DNA of 64,000 bases from Metellina segmentata (Eukaryota; Arthropoda; Arachnida; Araneae; Tetragnathidae): positions 82,005,627 to 82,069,626 of the forward strand of contig OX375878.1 in assembly GCA_947359465.1 (NCBI GenBank), written 5' to 3'. This document shows, one piece after another, positions 33,183 through 45,306 of this stretch. Every line of letters starts with the position of its first letter. The stretch's first letter is position 1. A program made the translations under genes and the position numbers. Under the pieces are notes generated by a model that was given only the letters and a program-made list of their open reading frames with translations, was not told the origin of the DNA and made no database searches.

Positions 33183-35150
33183 ACGGCTCTAGTTAGCTCT
33201 GTTGGAAGAGTAACGGAATATCAACCGAGAGTTGCGAATTCGAATCCAACCAAATACCGTCGTGTGCAAGAGGGAATGGTGCACGTTACATTTACCGTGG
33301 CCTCGAATGTCCTCACGTTGACGTGATGTGGAAGTTTGAAGAATGGGAGCCATCTCTGGTACGACCTCGTCATCGGACTTTGGTTCAAATTTACGTGGTT
33401 TGCTGTCGTTGGAACTTTTCCTTCTGGTTTGACCACGTATCGTCGTGTGCAAGAGGGAATGCTGCACGTTACATTTACCGTGGCCTCGAATGTCCTCACG
33501 TTGACGTGATGTGGAAGTTTGAAGAATGGGAGCCATCTCTGGTACGACCTCGTCATCGGACCTAGGTTCAAAATTACGTGGTTTGCTGTCGTTGGAACTT
33601 TTCCTTCTGGTTTGACCACGGATCGTCGTGTGCAAGAGGGAATGCTGCACGTTACATTTACCGTGGCCTCGAATGTCCTCACGTTGACGTGATGTGGAAG
33701 TTTGAAGAATGGGAGCCATCTCTGGTACGACCTCGTCATCGGACCTAGGTTCAAAATTACGTGGTTTGCTGTCGTTGGAACTTTTCCTTCTGGTTTGACC
33801 ACGGATCGTCGTGTGCAAGAGGGAATGCTGCACGTTACATTTACCGTGGCCTCGAATGTCCTCACGTTGACGTGATGTGGAAGTTTGAAGAATGGGAGCC
33901 ATCTCTGGTACGACCTCGTCATCGGACCTAGGTTCAAAATTACGTGGTTTGCTGTCGTTGGAACTCTTTCTTCTGGTTTGACCACGGATCGTCGTGTGCA
34001 AGAGGGAATGCTGCACGTTACATTTACCGTGGCCTCGAATGTCCTCACGTTGACGTGATGTGGAAGTTTGAAGAATGGGAGCCATCTCTGGTACGACCTC
34101 GTCATCGGACCTAGGTTCAAAATTACGTGGTTTGCTGTCGTTGGAACTTTTCCTTCTGGTTTGACCACGGATCGTCGTGTGCAAGAGGGAATGCTGCACG
34201 TTACATTTACCGTGGCCTCGAATGTCCTCACGTTGACGTGATGTGGAAGTTTGAAGAATGGGAGCCATCTCTGGTACGACCTCGTCATCGGACCTAGGTT
34301 CAAAATTACGTGGTTTGCTGTCGTTGGAACTTTTCCTTCTGGTTTGACCACGGATCGTCGTGTGCAAGAGGGAATGCTGCACGTTACATTTACCGTGGCC
34401 TCGAATGTCCTCACGTTGACGTGATGTGGAAGTTTGAAGAATGGGAGCCATCTCTGGTACGACCTCGTCATCGGACCTAGGTTCAAAATTACGTGGTTTG
34501 CTGTCGTTGGAACTTTTCCTTCTGGTTTGACCACGGATCGTCGTGTGCAAGAGGGAATGCTGCACGTTACATTTACCGTGGCCTCGAATGTCCTCACGTT
34601 GACGTGATGTGGAAGTTTGAAGAATGGGAGCCATCTCTGGTACGACCTCGTCATCGGACCTAGGTTCAAAATTACGTGGTTTGCTGTCGTTGGAACTCTT
34701 TCTTCTGGTTTGACCACGGATCGTCGTGTGCAAGAGGGAATGCTGCACGTTACATTTACCGTGGCCTCGAATGTCCTCACGTTGACGTGATGTGGAAGTT
34801 TGAAGAATGGGAGCCATCTCTGGTACGACCTCGTCATCGGACCTAGGTTCAAAATTACGTGGTTTGCTGTCGTTGGAACTTTTCCTTCTGGTTTGACCAC
34901 GGATCGTCGTGTGCAAGAGGGAATGCTGCACGTTACATTTACCGTGGCCTCGAATGTCCTCACGTTGATGTGATGTGGAAGTTTGAAGAATGGGAGCCAT
35001 CTCTGGTACGACCTCGTCATCGGACCTAGGTTCAAAATTACGTGGTTTGCTGTCGTTGGAACTTTTCCTTCTGGTTTGACCACGGATCGTCGTCAATAAC
35101 CTGCTGTGTAGCTCCAGTGCGACATTAATTAAACCTACCTACCCAAATCT
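33183..35150 (+). mobile_element. SINE-A with its body amplified as a 183-bp array
   Basis: Head GGCTCTAGTTAGCTCTGTTG (A-box-like) and B box GCGAATTCGAATCC lie at 33183-33246; the SINE tail (CAATAACCTGCTG...CGACATTAATTAA) lies at 35094-35135. In between, the body from GTCGTGTGCAAGAGGG to GGTTTGACCACG is repeated about ten times with period 183 (unit starts 33261, 33444, 33627...). The repeats are nearly identical; a CTCTTTCTTCTGG variant recurs at 33965 and 34697, a hint of higher-order duplication. Because 183 is divisible by three, two minus frames of over 600 codons stay open; they are not genes. Confidence 0.93.
33261..35094 (+). repeat. 183-bp tandem array, about 10 copies
   Basis: The array itself. 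The first unit differs at several bases (GGGAATGGTGCACG, TTTGGTTCAAATTTACG), as expected for the edge of an array homogenised from within. Confidence 0.95.
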
Positions 35151-35154
35151 ACGC

Positions 35155-35330
35155 AGGTAAGCGGTTAATTAACATCGCAGTGGCGAAACACAAGTCATTA
35201 TTGGCGTCGATCCGAGATCTATCTCCATAGAAAAGATCCGAAGACAACACCAAGTAATTTCAATCTACGGTCGGATGACTAGGTGAACACCCGAGCCACC
35301 GTTTCTACGCTACATTCAAACCATTCCAAA
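35155..35330 (-). mobile_element. SINE-A fragment in opposite orientation
   Basis: The minus strand shows GGTGGCTCGGGTGTTCACC, CATCCGACCGTAG, TTACTTGGTGTTGTCTTCGG, a degenerate GATCTCGGATCG and the CGATGTTAATTAACC tail. The head is missing. It lies tail-to-tail with the preceding SINE. Confidence 0.7.
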
Positions 35331-36208
35331 AATCAGACGCAAAAGCAGAGACACAAACAAAGCGTAACTACAAACCGAAAGCAATCACAAGCAACCCTCC
35401 TCGGAGTATTGACACAGAAGTTAATCTCCAAACCCCGATCCGAGTAAACATGACCTTAAACTCCCCCAATACACGAGTTAGTTATGATTTTAATGAGAAA
35501 GCGATGAATAACACGGTTCCCCAAACGGCTGATCCATAGGGCGGGCATCGCACGGTCCTTTCCCCGGAAACTGGATTCCCCGTTTATGAAATCTTAACCC
35601 CCCCCCCCTTTTCACACGTTCCCACACTTCAGATTGCAGCCAACATCGGATTGCCGAACACGTTCCAGGACTCCCGTCCAAACTCGGGCAGTTATAATTA
35701 GAAATTTCCAAGGGCGTGCATTTTTGGTTGCAACTGGAAGGTGGACGGTATCTGCCAAATCCCGGTCAAATGGTTCCGACATCTGTTAGCGCAACTAATA
35801 TCGAGTTTTGGGAAAGGGGAAGGGAAATCAATTGCAGAGTGCTCTGGACATGAATGTCCTTCAAGAGTGAAGTTGGGATTTAAGGAAGCGATTGGAATTT
35901 CTGGGGTATCGGCAGGGCGAGGGTGAAAGTGCCGGTTAATTGCGATTTTCCATAGATTTGTGTGGGGGAATGGTTGTAAATCTTCGGAGGCCTTTGAGGG
36001 GATTTGTGATTTGTGTTCACGGTTTTATGGATGCGTTCAGATCTTTATTATTCGTTATTATTCGTGAAGCAAAGTAAAGTTTACAAGCGTTTAAATGCAA
36101 TCGAATTAAATATATTGATTGGGGTGCATATTTAGAATTTAAATATATAAATGACGGGATTGTGAAAGGACAGATAAGGCTTTGAATTGCAAACTTCTTT
36201 GGAACATA
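35331..36208. other. Locally GC-richer DNA, no gene recognised
   Basis: Satellite-like sequence to about 35385, then a GC-richer block (35400-36010) with a C10 run near 35600. Frames of 61-73 codons here carry no motifs. A promoter or conserved non-coding element is possible but not shown. Confidence 0.35.
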
Positions 36209-36216
36209 GTTATAAG

Positions 36217-38869
36217 TAGGGCTCGGATCGATATGCAAAAATATGACCTGAAATATGCATTTCAAAATCACAAAATATGCACTAAACTCCCCAAATATGC
36301 GAAATTGTAAAAAAATATATTAATTCTTACAAAAAGGGGTAGTGAATAGAATAACGTGAAATTGAACCACACTTTCATTCAATTAATTCACAATTTTATT
36401 TTTACAGCGCAGTTATAGGTAATAAAAAATATACAAAGCAACAAATTAATAAATCTTACATCGTTGGGGGAAAATGTAGATTAAAATTAAAGCATTTCAA
36501 ATTTCCTCCGGAATGTAACTAGGTGGGTAGACGGGACATGTGCCCGCGACGGAACGAGTAGGGTTGCTACACATGCCAACGACTTTTTTTACCAGTATAT
36601 ATATTTACGCATGATAAAAAATGAAAATTTATTAGTTGACTACAAAAACGATAAAAGGAAGTAAATGCAAATTGTGTGAAGGGTTGCACGAGTCTGATGT
36701 GAGTAAAGAAGTTTAGGATAACGGGCTCGTGTCTCCGAAGTATCCTGTCTTCCAAGTGGCTTTGATGCGCCGACAAACGAAACTGAATTAGGTTAGTTTT
36801 AAAAGTGTCTAGTTGAGACGTCAGTTTGACGGTTCGATTATTTGTCAAGGAAATTGCTGCAAATTAATAGATTTACTTTTGAAAATTGAAATTAAGTCCT
36901 TGCCATCTTTGTAGAATTTAAAAATTTTGGATTTGTTGAATTAATGTGTGGTGGCGATTACAGGTGTTGTCGAGGAGGTGTTCCCGGGCGAAAACTAGTC
37001 TAGTTATATCCCTGAACATCCTCCAACTAATTGAAATTACATTGAATAATCAATGTGTTTTCAAGGTTTTCAACCTTGAAACTTCGTTTATTGTTACTTA
37101 AAACATTCTTCAATGAGGAGAATGACCTTTCCACGTCACATGCGACGATGGGGAGAAATCGGTAAGATAGTATTTCTTGAGGGTCCGTCAACTCGCATTC
37201 TGGTACAACCATTCAAAATCTTTGACACAGCCTGAGAAGTCTTCCATTCAGGATTTCTTTTAAGTACCGCATCCAGCTTCTTCCTCGTGCTTTCTCCGAT
37301 GGGCCCGTTCTACTCTTTACTTTTCGTAATCAAGTCATCGATTAGAGTCACAGAATTACACAGATCCATTCCTCTACTTTCCAGAGTGGTAATTAAATCA
37401 GGAAAATTGCCAAAATTGGATCTGACGTAAGTCACATTTTGGAACACAGAAGAGTTGTTCAGTGCAGCTTTTGCTTTCACAATAGCTTGGTTCCCGGTAT
37501 CATCAAAACTTCCAATCACTTCTTTCAATTTTTGGTGATGTTCAGCAAAATAATTAGCCGCAGAAATCTACGTGCCCCATCTTGTGATTATTGGTTCAGG
37601 TGGTAGAGGAATATTAGGATATGCATTTTTGAAAGCCCTTACTCTGCTAGGTGCCTTAACAAATACCTTTTTTGTCGAAGATATTAATTTAATCAAATCA
37701 GGTAGACTATTCCTCAACTCTTCTGCAACGCGATGGACACCATGAGCCATGTACGTTAGGTGAATCATCTTGGGATAAAACATTTTTAGGCTTTCTCCAG
37801 ACTTCAGCATGAAGGCTGCACTATCCGTAACAAAAGCCAACAATCATTCCTCCCCATACTACTGCACGTGAAACCCCCACAAAATATTAATCGCTTCACC
37901 CACTGTCATGGCGATCGTGGAGTGATTAGTTTTTTCCAACTCTGCATAAAATTAGGTGACCTCGTCCAGCTTCCTCTGAATTGAGTTTCCCAACAATTAC
38001 ATGGTGTATATATCGCCCGCAAGGATCAGTCGTTTCATCAATGGACATCCAGATGATGGAATCACCTATTTCATTTTGTATCCTTTTGATCACCTTCTCG
38101 TATACTGGCGTAATGTAATATTTCCTAAGTGTGGATTCATGAGGAATTAATTTGCCTGCGTATTTCTTCAAGAAGGCTCTAAAATGTTCATTCTCCAACT
38201 TATTAAGAGCAATATTTGATTTCAACATTGCTTCGCAGAGATCTTGGAACATCTCGTTCTTCTCCGACATTCTTCTCTCCCGACGACTCTGACTTCAACA
38301 GCCTTTCATCGGGTCAAAGTTTAAGATGCTTAACATTTACAGCCCTTTTCACTCTTTGTTTGTGAGTCGCAGTTGATTTGTGTTGATCAAAGTAGCTTGC
38401 AGACTGAGAGTTTCCGTTGCAATTCGATTATTATAGAACTAAGCAATATGTTTTGCTTCATGTGCTTATGCTTTCATTACTATCTTTCTCTTCCTCTTAT
38501 ATCTATACATTTTTGGCTAAACAAGAAAAGGCCAGGCCAAACAACCCAAATGTGTTTTGCTTCTGAAAATCTTTTCAAACGCACAAAGCATGTCTTAAAA
38601 AAAAACTTTTTTGAAGTAAAATGTAAAAGTTTGTAAAAATGTTTGAAAATGGAAAATTTTATAAATGAGTAATAAAAAATTGTTCATATATGCACAAAAC
38701 TTGCAAAGAACTCCAAATATGCAAAATAGTCCCAAATATGCAAAAACATGCAACAAAATTTCGAGTTTTTTTTTTTTTTACAAATTGGTAATAAAGCACT
38801 CAATTCATATTTATATCAACATTAGGGGTTAAAAAGAAGATATGCAAAATATGCAAAATCCGAGCCCTA
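36217..38869 (-). mobile_element. hAT element, CGGBP1-like group, defective (2653 bp)
   Basis: Both ends read TAGGGCTCGGAT from outside in, and a perfect 8-bp duplication GTTATAAG flanks it (36209-36216, 38870-38877). Both subterminal regions contain many copies of AATATGCAAA-type motifs. The minus strand holds a broken transposase. Diverged ~530-bp repeats lie beyond it on the right. Confidence 0.95.
37027..38420 (-). pseudogene. hAT transposase, CGGBP1-like, decayed
   Basis: In order from the N-terminus: a BED-finger tail (FDQHKSTATHKQRVKRA, about 38330-38400); MFQDLCEAMLKSNIALNKLE and LRKYYITPVYEKVIKRI; IIWMSIDETTDPCGRYIHHV (first catalytic region, 38270-37926); FVTDSAAFMLKSGESLKMFY and LTYMAHGVHRVAEELR (37843-37568, another frame); a linker with RGMDLCNS (37528-37310); and the dimerisation domain RFLPIVACDVERSFSSLKNV with KRSFKVENLENTLIIQCN (37212-37027, a third frame). 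Internal stops and at least two frameshifts disable it. The family is known from hAT elements and the vertebrate protein CGGBP1; the assignment rests on motif order. Confidence 0.9.
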
Positions 38870-38895
38870 GTTATAAGCCACAAAAATATATTTGC

Positions 38896-39173
38896 CTAAC
38901 CCTTCTGGTGGTGGTATTGATGAGTTATCTCGTCATTATGAAAACCTTTAACAGATCTTTATGGACGAATTATCTCGTCACTAAAAGAAAACTAACCACA
39001 TCTTGATGTCATCATCTTAAAGAACCTTGCTCCATAAAACCTCAACACCAATTCCCATCCTCGTCATCATAAAAAATATTGGCAATGTCTTGGTGACGAT
39101 TTTTCTCGTCATTTCTAAAATTAGTCAGATTTTGAAGGACGCGATATCTCGCCGAAACCACTTAGGGGGTTAA
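38896..39173. mobile_element. piggyBac-like MITE, copy d (270 bp)
   Basis: It begins CTAA-CCCTTCTGGTGGT and ends ACCACTTAGGGGG-TTAA, with matching inverted repeats that continue into GATGAGTTATCTCGTC and GACGCGATATCTCGCC. The internal AACCACATCTTGATG shows it is inverted relative to copies a and c. Confidence 0.65.
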
Positions 39174-39272
39174 TGATGGGGAAAGTTATTAAAAAAAATC
39201 TGAAAACAAAATACTCAAGAAAATCAAAATAATTTCGGATTTTTTTCAATGAATGTGCAAGTACTTGCAAGT

Positions 39273-39501
39273 TTAACCCCATGAATGTCACGAGATTTCC
39301 GAGAAGCGTAAGGTTGCTTTTATCTGTCACGAGATTTCCAAGAAGCGTAAGGTTGTTTTTATCTGTCAAAAGATTTCCGAGAAGCGTAAGGTTGCCTTCA
39401 TCTGTCACTAGATTTCCGAGAAGCGTAAGGTTGCTTTTACCTGTCACGAGATATCCGAAAAGCGTAATCCTAGGAAAGATTCTATTCGTCAAGAAGGTTA
39501 A
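39273..39501. repeat. 39-bp minisatellite (4.7 copies) between TTAA sites
   Basis: Unit TGTCACGAGATTTCCGAGAA followed by GCGTAAGGTTGCTTTTATC, from 39286 to 39468. The period is 13 codons, giving spurious frames on both strands. TTAA-CCCC at 39273 and AAGG-TTAA ending at 39501 could be termini of another TTAA-type element. Confidence 0.85.
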
Positions 39502-39579
39502 AACTGGTTCAAATTCATTATTGGAAGACTTCAAGTTGCAAAATAGTTGTATATGTGTGTGAATCTCTCTCAGAGTGTT

Positions 39580-40400
39580 AAGTCAACATGACCTCTTTAA
39601 TGATGAATGAATCATTAAAATATTTTAGAAAATTTCATAGCTTTGAAATTTTTATCTTTTAAAAATTGAAAAGTGGTTTATTGTTAAGCTGCCCAAATTG
39701 TATCAATTAAAAGAAATTCGGCAGTTCACAGATTATAATGAAAGCTCTTGGAGTTAATAATTATTGGTTAAATTTCGAATGAGTCTCTTATCCAGATTTT
39801 ATTTAAATACTTAAGGACAGGTTTCTAAGACTGGCAGCACTGATGGTTTTGAATTCAATTAAAAGGATTTGGTAGATCAGATGATGAAAAAAAAGTACTT
39901 GATTTAATAATGTGAGATTAAGTCGAATTGGTCTCATATTCAGAATTTAAATACCCAAAATTCAGGATTGCGAAAGGTCTTAGATGGAATAGAACTAAAG
40001 GGCCCCAGGCAACAGACTTATAAACCACATAAATTCCGCAATGAAAAAAATTAAAAAGAAAATATTCTAGAAAAGTAAAAAAAAATTCTGACTGAGTGCG
40101 TACTACTTAAAATTTCACTACATGACTTCTTGAATAATGGATAAATCATTACGTAATTTTTTAAATATTTTTAAAACCCTAAAATTGTAATCCTGAAAAG
40201 TATGAAAAGTTGAAAAAGACTTATGTTGACTAAAGCCCATAAATTAAAAAGAGGGGCAGATTAGAGATTATAATTAAAACACTTAACAGGTAAATACTTT
40301 GAGGTTAAATTGATTTGATCCTATATTCGGAATTTTAAACAATTCTAAAAGGATTGTAAAAGGACCGAAAGCTTACAATTAGTAAATGGACTGAGCAGAT
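39580..40400 (+). repeat. Diverged ~533-bp direct duplication
   Basis: AATGAATCATTAAAATATTTT (39606) resembles AATCATTACGTAATTTTTT (about 40140). GATTATAATGAAAGCTCTT (39730) matches GATTATAATTAAAACACTT (40265), and GAGTCTCTTATCCAG matches GATCCTATATTCGG, all at similar offsets. The motif GGATTGTGAAAGGACAGATA at 36155 also belongs to this family. Confidence 0.55.
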
Positions 40401-40860
40401 CGAATCATAAAAATAAATATTTCTAGAGTTAATTTAGGTTGGAAATATTTTGTTAATCGCCATGAATGTGTACATCGTAATAAAACTCTATTTCTAATGT
40501 CATTATTTTATATATATCCCTCTCATAATGTAATTAATATAAATTTAAACAATTATTTGTTTATACGATAACAATAATTTAATGTAATATTACTTTAATC
40601 GGAAATATCGCGAAGCTTATAAGTTGAAACCTCGTCTTTCAATGCTATTCATTCACATAAGCTAATATACAATAAATTGCCTAAGTTACTTGTTTGGGAT
40701 AAAGCTATTTTACTTTGAAAAAAATATCAAATATTACATCCTTTATTTACAAAACCTGCCTGCTTAAATATCATTAATTCGTAATCTGAATGCAGACTTT
40801 TATTGCTTCAAATGATACATGTAGCAATAGTTTGAGAATATGCTGTCTTACTGGTACATT
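40401..40860. other. AT-rich DNA, nothing recognised
   Basis: No frames or repeats of note. Confidence 0.4.
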
Positions 40861-40864
40861 AGTA

Positions 40865-41085
40865 TAACGTTTGTCTCACTACCCAACAGCTACAGGATTC
40901 GATTCTTGACTTTCAAGCGCATGGATGCTGATCATAAGTCAGGTCAGGAATAATGGTGATGATGTTATTATGGTCTGATATTAATTAATGAGCTGGTATG
41001 AATAATGGTACTGATATTATTTTGATAGGGTGGATATTTGTGAAGGAACACCCACTGGGTACTCCTTCCTAATATTAGTTAGGAG
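40865..41085 (+). mobile_element. Possible old SINE-B copy
   Basis: The B-box-like GGATTCGATTCTTGA near 40905 and the later GAACACCCACTGGGTACTCC near 41045 match the order seen in the 2.0-kb SINE. Internal ATAATGGTGATGATGTTATT / ATAATGGTACTGATATTATT repeats occur. Weak. Confidence 0.35.
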
Positions 41086-41540
41086 TCTATTTAATTTAAA
41101 ATGCTTTTAAATGAAATCTTAATGCGTCTCATCCATTTATGTAACACACACAACCATGATCATATTAATAAAATTAAATATTGTTTCAAGCGAAAGAGAC
41201 TTTATAATTGTAATATAGAACGATAAACTTAAAAAAAAGGTATTATACATACCTATATTGCGCTTTAAATTAAACGTGTTTCGCTATTACATGAATAGCT
41301 AATGAAAGGGTAATTTAATGGATTATTTTTGCTTGTTGAATGATGAAATAGCTGTAAATAATAACAAATTATACATGAGTCTCGTCTCTTTGTCAAAATC
41401 ATTAGATAACATAATAATACTTTGTACTTAAGAAATCAAAGTTTTTAAAACTTAATGGTAGTTGATTTGTTTATTATTTAAGTTTCACTGCTATTTTAAT
41501 AACAACATAAGAATGTTACTGTTTGGTCCAATGTTTTTTT
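41086..41540. other. AT-rich DNA, nothing recognised
   Basis: No frames or repeats of note. Confidence 0.4.
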
Positions 41541-41545
41541 TTTTT

Positions 41546-42049
41546 GACGATATATCTTGTCCATCAAGATTTGACTAATTTTTATAATGACGAGATATCT
41601 CGTCCATCAAGGTCTGACGAATTTGTATGATGACGTGATAACTTGTCCATCAAGATCTGACTAATTTTTATAATGACGAGAAATCTCGTCCATCAAAGTC
41701 TGACGAATTTGTATGATGACGTGATAACTTGTCCATCAAGATCTGACTAATTTTTATAGTGACGAGATATCTCGTCCATCAAGGTCTGACTAATTTTATA
41801 ATGACGTGATAACTTGTCCATCAAGATCTGACTAATTTTTATAATGACGAGATACCTCGTCCATCAAGGTCTGACTAATTTTATGATGACGTGATATCCA
41901 GTCATAAAGATAGTGCCGACTTTTTTATGTTGAGAGGATCAATATTTGGTCAGTTTTCTTCAAATTAAGAGATATCTCGTCCATGGAGATCTGGTCCGTT
42001 TTCTTCTTTTTTCAAGATATCTCGTCAAGACAGTCACCACGAGGGTTAA
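41546..42049 (+). mobile_element. piggyBac-like MITE, copy e, with 43-bp array
   Basis: About eight units of period 43 (41546-41900) each carry GTCCATCAAGATCTGACTAA or a variant and a TGACGAGATATCTCGTC-type palindrome (perfect at 41589-41604). The right end is CACCACGAGGG-TTAA (to 42049). The left terminus is lost in a poly-T run at 41534-41545. Confidence 0.7.
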
Positions 42050-43205
42050 CTGTTAAGTTGTTAATGTTAAAAGGCAAAAATAACTGGTATGGCAAATTAG
42101 AAGCAACACATGCCGAGTATCGTATAGTAACAGTTTTAAACATCTCTATTAATAATTTGTAAGACGCAATGAATATCAACAGTTACTTATTCTTACACCC
42201 TAAAGCACAACACATCAACAGTTCTATACAGCTACCCTTCGACTTCTATTTAAAAGATGACAAAAAATTCCTAATTACATGAATCGAGTTATTTTTCTAA
42301 CGCAGCTTCAATTAGCAACTTTTTAGATTAATCACTATAATTAATGATCCAATATCTAGAAACAAAACTTTCGGAAGACACTCTCGAAGAACAAAACACT
42401 CTCAAGAAGAACAAACGCGAACTCAAAAAAAAAAAAATGGCCACCATCTTTCGGATATTTTCCTGTTCTAACGACATGTATTCGAAGCATAATTATTGAG
42501 ACAATAGCAGAGGACTACAGAATGAGCGTGACAATTTTAATTAAACATTTTTCACAAATTAATATCCCATTAAGGCAGCGCGTGTACGAATGTACGTTTG
42601 CAAAACTGCTCGAGAACTCTCGTCACATGTAAAAACGGGGTGTACGTTTTTATTTGGAGGGGGCATTGTACCAGCGTCCTTCTTTCAATTAATTAAGAGG
42701 ACTTAATAAGGATGAGTTAATGAATGACTGCGATGGGAAGGGGAATTTCGTTCGATTTCGATAAAGTTGCTGTCCATCCCTAACAAGCTTCGTGGGTTTC
42801 TTCCATAAAACTTGACTTCTTCGGAGAAAGAAGTTAACTAAGTCAATTATTGATTTTTGTTTCTTTAATGTTTAATGAATACTCGGAGAGGTAGATGGGG
42901 TAGTTGTTTATGACTTGCGGTAATTGGCTTTCTCCGCGTAGGCCGTGTGCGTTAAAGCACTTGTATAGCTATAATGCAGCTGTTGTAGAATGTCCCTCAT
43001 GAGGAAAAATAGATTTTTTAAAGTGGACTAGACTTTTGAAATCATTAAAATCGATACGAAATCTCTTTTTAAATTATAGCTTTAAAAATTAATTATTATC
43101 TAACACTCTCTGATCCACAAAAAGAATTTTTCTATTGGGATTATTTTTGACCACAAAATATACAGTTCTTGTTGTTGTCGTGTCTATGCATACAGTACTA
43201 GTGCA
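42050..43205. other. AT-rich DNA, no gene recognised
   Basis: A GC-richer stretch at 42570-42800 has no open frame of note. AGAACAAAACACTCTC is repeated at 42385-42415. Confidence 0.4.
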
Positions 43206-43210
43206 AAAGT

Positions 43211-43381
43211 TTAGAGTCCTCCAAAAGCCTTGGTGACAAGATCTGCAAGTTCTGGAGCTCGATGGCTATGGAGGATTTCGATTGGGGGTGCTCCAAGTTG
43301 AAAGAGGGAACCAATAATGGCCTGGCAGACGAAAACATGATCTGGAGTTACTTGCGATTGGGGACAGTACCTGCAAATGGG
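43211..43381 (-). pseudogene. C-terminal tail of a LINE reverse transcriptase/RNase H protein
   Basis: The minus strand reads PICRYCPQSQVTPDHVFVCQ, then PPIEILHSHRAPELADLVTK, ending AFGGL and a TAA at 43211-43213. The Cys-X2-Cys...His-X4-Cys knuckle followed by a short helical tail is typical of the C-terminus of Jockey-type non-LTR retrotransposon proteins after their RNase H domain. Nothing upstream continues the frame, so this is a 5'-truncated LINE insertion; a short CAACAACAAG stretch follows the stop within 60 bp. Confidence 0.75.
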
Positions 43382-44309
43382 ATAGGATTTTAGATAGTTA
43401 TAATAAGTATAGATAGTTATAGTACAGTAGTTAATAAGTATAATAAGTCTACTGCAAAAAGCGTTTCCTCCATTTGAGATTTGTAGACATTGTGACTTGA
43501 AAATATTCCCTGCGGTTTAAGTGTCCGTTGATTTTCTTGAAATTTTATGATAATTCTTGTAATCTGTTGATGATTTATAAAATATTATAAGATATTAAAT
43601 GATATATTTATAGTGCTTCCAAACTTGGAAATTTTGTTTTACAATCGCGCTTCTCTCGTCTAATAAATATACATAAAAAAGAGGAGAATGTTCAAAATAT
43701 ATTATAGAATGTGTACACAATAGCTTTGACCTTTAATATTAGATAAATTGTGAGATAGTTTCAGACAATTGTCTCTAATTATTATAAAGGACGCAGTTTG
43801 TCATTAAAGGTAAGGCAGATAAACAATCTCTAATGCACTCTAAATTTTTAAAGTTAAGCATATCCTAAATGCAACATTTACTTCATTGTTGAGAGCAAAG
43901 ATTTCTGAATTCTAGACACTCTGACTTGAAGTAAATAATAATAAACAACAAATCTATTTATCATAAATTAACAAATATTAAATTAAATAAATTCTTAAAT
44001 ACAAATAAATTAATTCAATTGTTAAAATAAAATATTGATTAAAAGTAAATTACTAAAGGATAATTAAACTATTGAATAAATTAGACTATCGAAATCATTA
44101 AACGTAATAGTTTTTCTGTTAAAAGCTAAACATTCTGATTCCTATGAAATGCATGACTCGGATTCCTATTAAATATACTTACAATAAATATACACATAAA
44201 AATTTAACTATAAACTAAATTAGAGATGTATAACATTTATATAATAGTTTAAAAGCTACATTAAAAAATGAAAAATAATAGAGCAAGTTGAGATATTAAA
44301 AATGCAAGA
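43382..44309. other. AT-rich DNA, nothing recognised
   Basis: Includes a short duplication of ATAGTTATA/TTAATAAGTATAATAAG near 43400-43450. No gene. Confidence 0.4.
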
Positions 44310-44700
44310 TCAACTTAACGGGCTATTTATGATGGTCCGGGACCAATCCCGAAATGAAAGATACGAGGACACGGTTAATAATTTTGGTAATGGTAATGGT
44401 AATTTTAGTTAACGTCGTACTAGAGCAACACAACGGGCTATTGACGACGGTCCGGAATCAGTCCCTTAAGGGAAAGATTCGAGGACAACACCTCGTAATT
44501 TTGAACCACGGTCAGATGACGAAGCAACACCTGAGCTGGCACCCCACTCTCCAAACTTCCACACCAACCCAACATTAATAATTTTGAATTACGGTCAAAT
44601 GACGATATTAAAAGCTGGCTTCCTACTTTCCAAACTTCCATACTACGTCAATGTGAGGACATTTCAGGCCACGTCATACTTAACGCACACTCGTACGTAC
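44310..44700 (-). mobile_element. SINE-A copies, nested or duplicated
   Basis: The minus strand has the body twice: AATGTCCTCACATTGACGTA...CCAGCTTTTAATATCGTC (44585-44680), and GTTGGTGTGGAAGTTTGGAG...CAGCTCAGGTGTTGC with GACTGATTCCGGACCGTC and CGACGTTAACT (44405-44575). A third tail, TCGGGATTGGTCCCGGACC, is at 44335-44352. GGTAATGGTAATGGTAAT is a small microsatellite between tails. Confidence 0.75.
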
Positions 44701-45118
44701 ACACGCAATTAAGGAAAATATATATTGCTTAAGCGTAGTGATTTGGCCCACCTTATAGTATTTTTGAATAAAAATCACAATTTTAAGAAATGTAACGAAT
44801 ACATTGGATTCTGTTAGAAAACCGAGCAAATAACAAATGTCAAACTGGAAGTAAGCGTTTGAGTTTGCTTTTTGGCAATTATTCACTATGCAATTTCGTT
44901 AGCAATTTAAAATAACTTCAATTCGTACCTCATTCGATGTAATCCTAGATGTTTCATTCAAACAGGCACTTCTTTTTACAATGCTAATGGAACCTAAAAA
45001 ATCGAAAGAAACAGAATAATCTACTGCATATTGAAAACTATACGCAAACACTATATGTGGCAAGTATTTCAAAATTCTAAACACAGAATATTATATACAG
45101 AATTAACGCTAACTAAAA
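44701..45118. other. AT-rich DNA, nothing recognised
   Basis: Small frames only. Confidence 0.4.

Positions 45119-45306
<188 letters not shown>

Noticed and set aside
33189..35096. Two overlapping minus-strand frames of 635 and 620 codons, looking like a large repetitive protein
   Set aside because: They are created by a 183-bp (61-codon) tandem array of SINE sequence in frame on more than one reading frame. No signal peptide, domain or start context; SINE head and tail flank the array.
39121..39562. 13-residue repeat proteins on both strands
   Set aside because: By-product of the 39-bp minisatellite.
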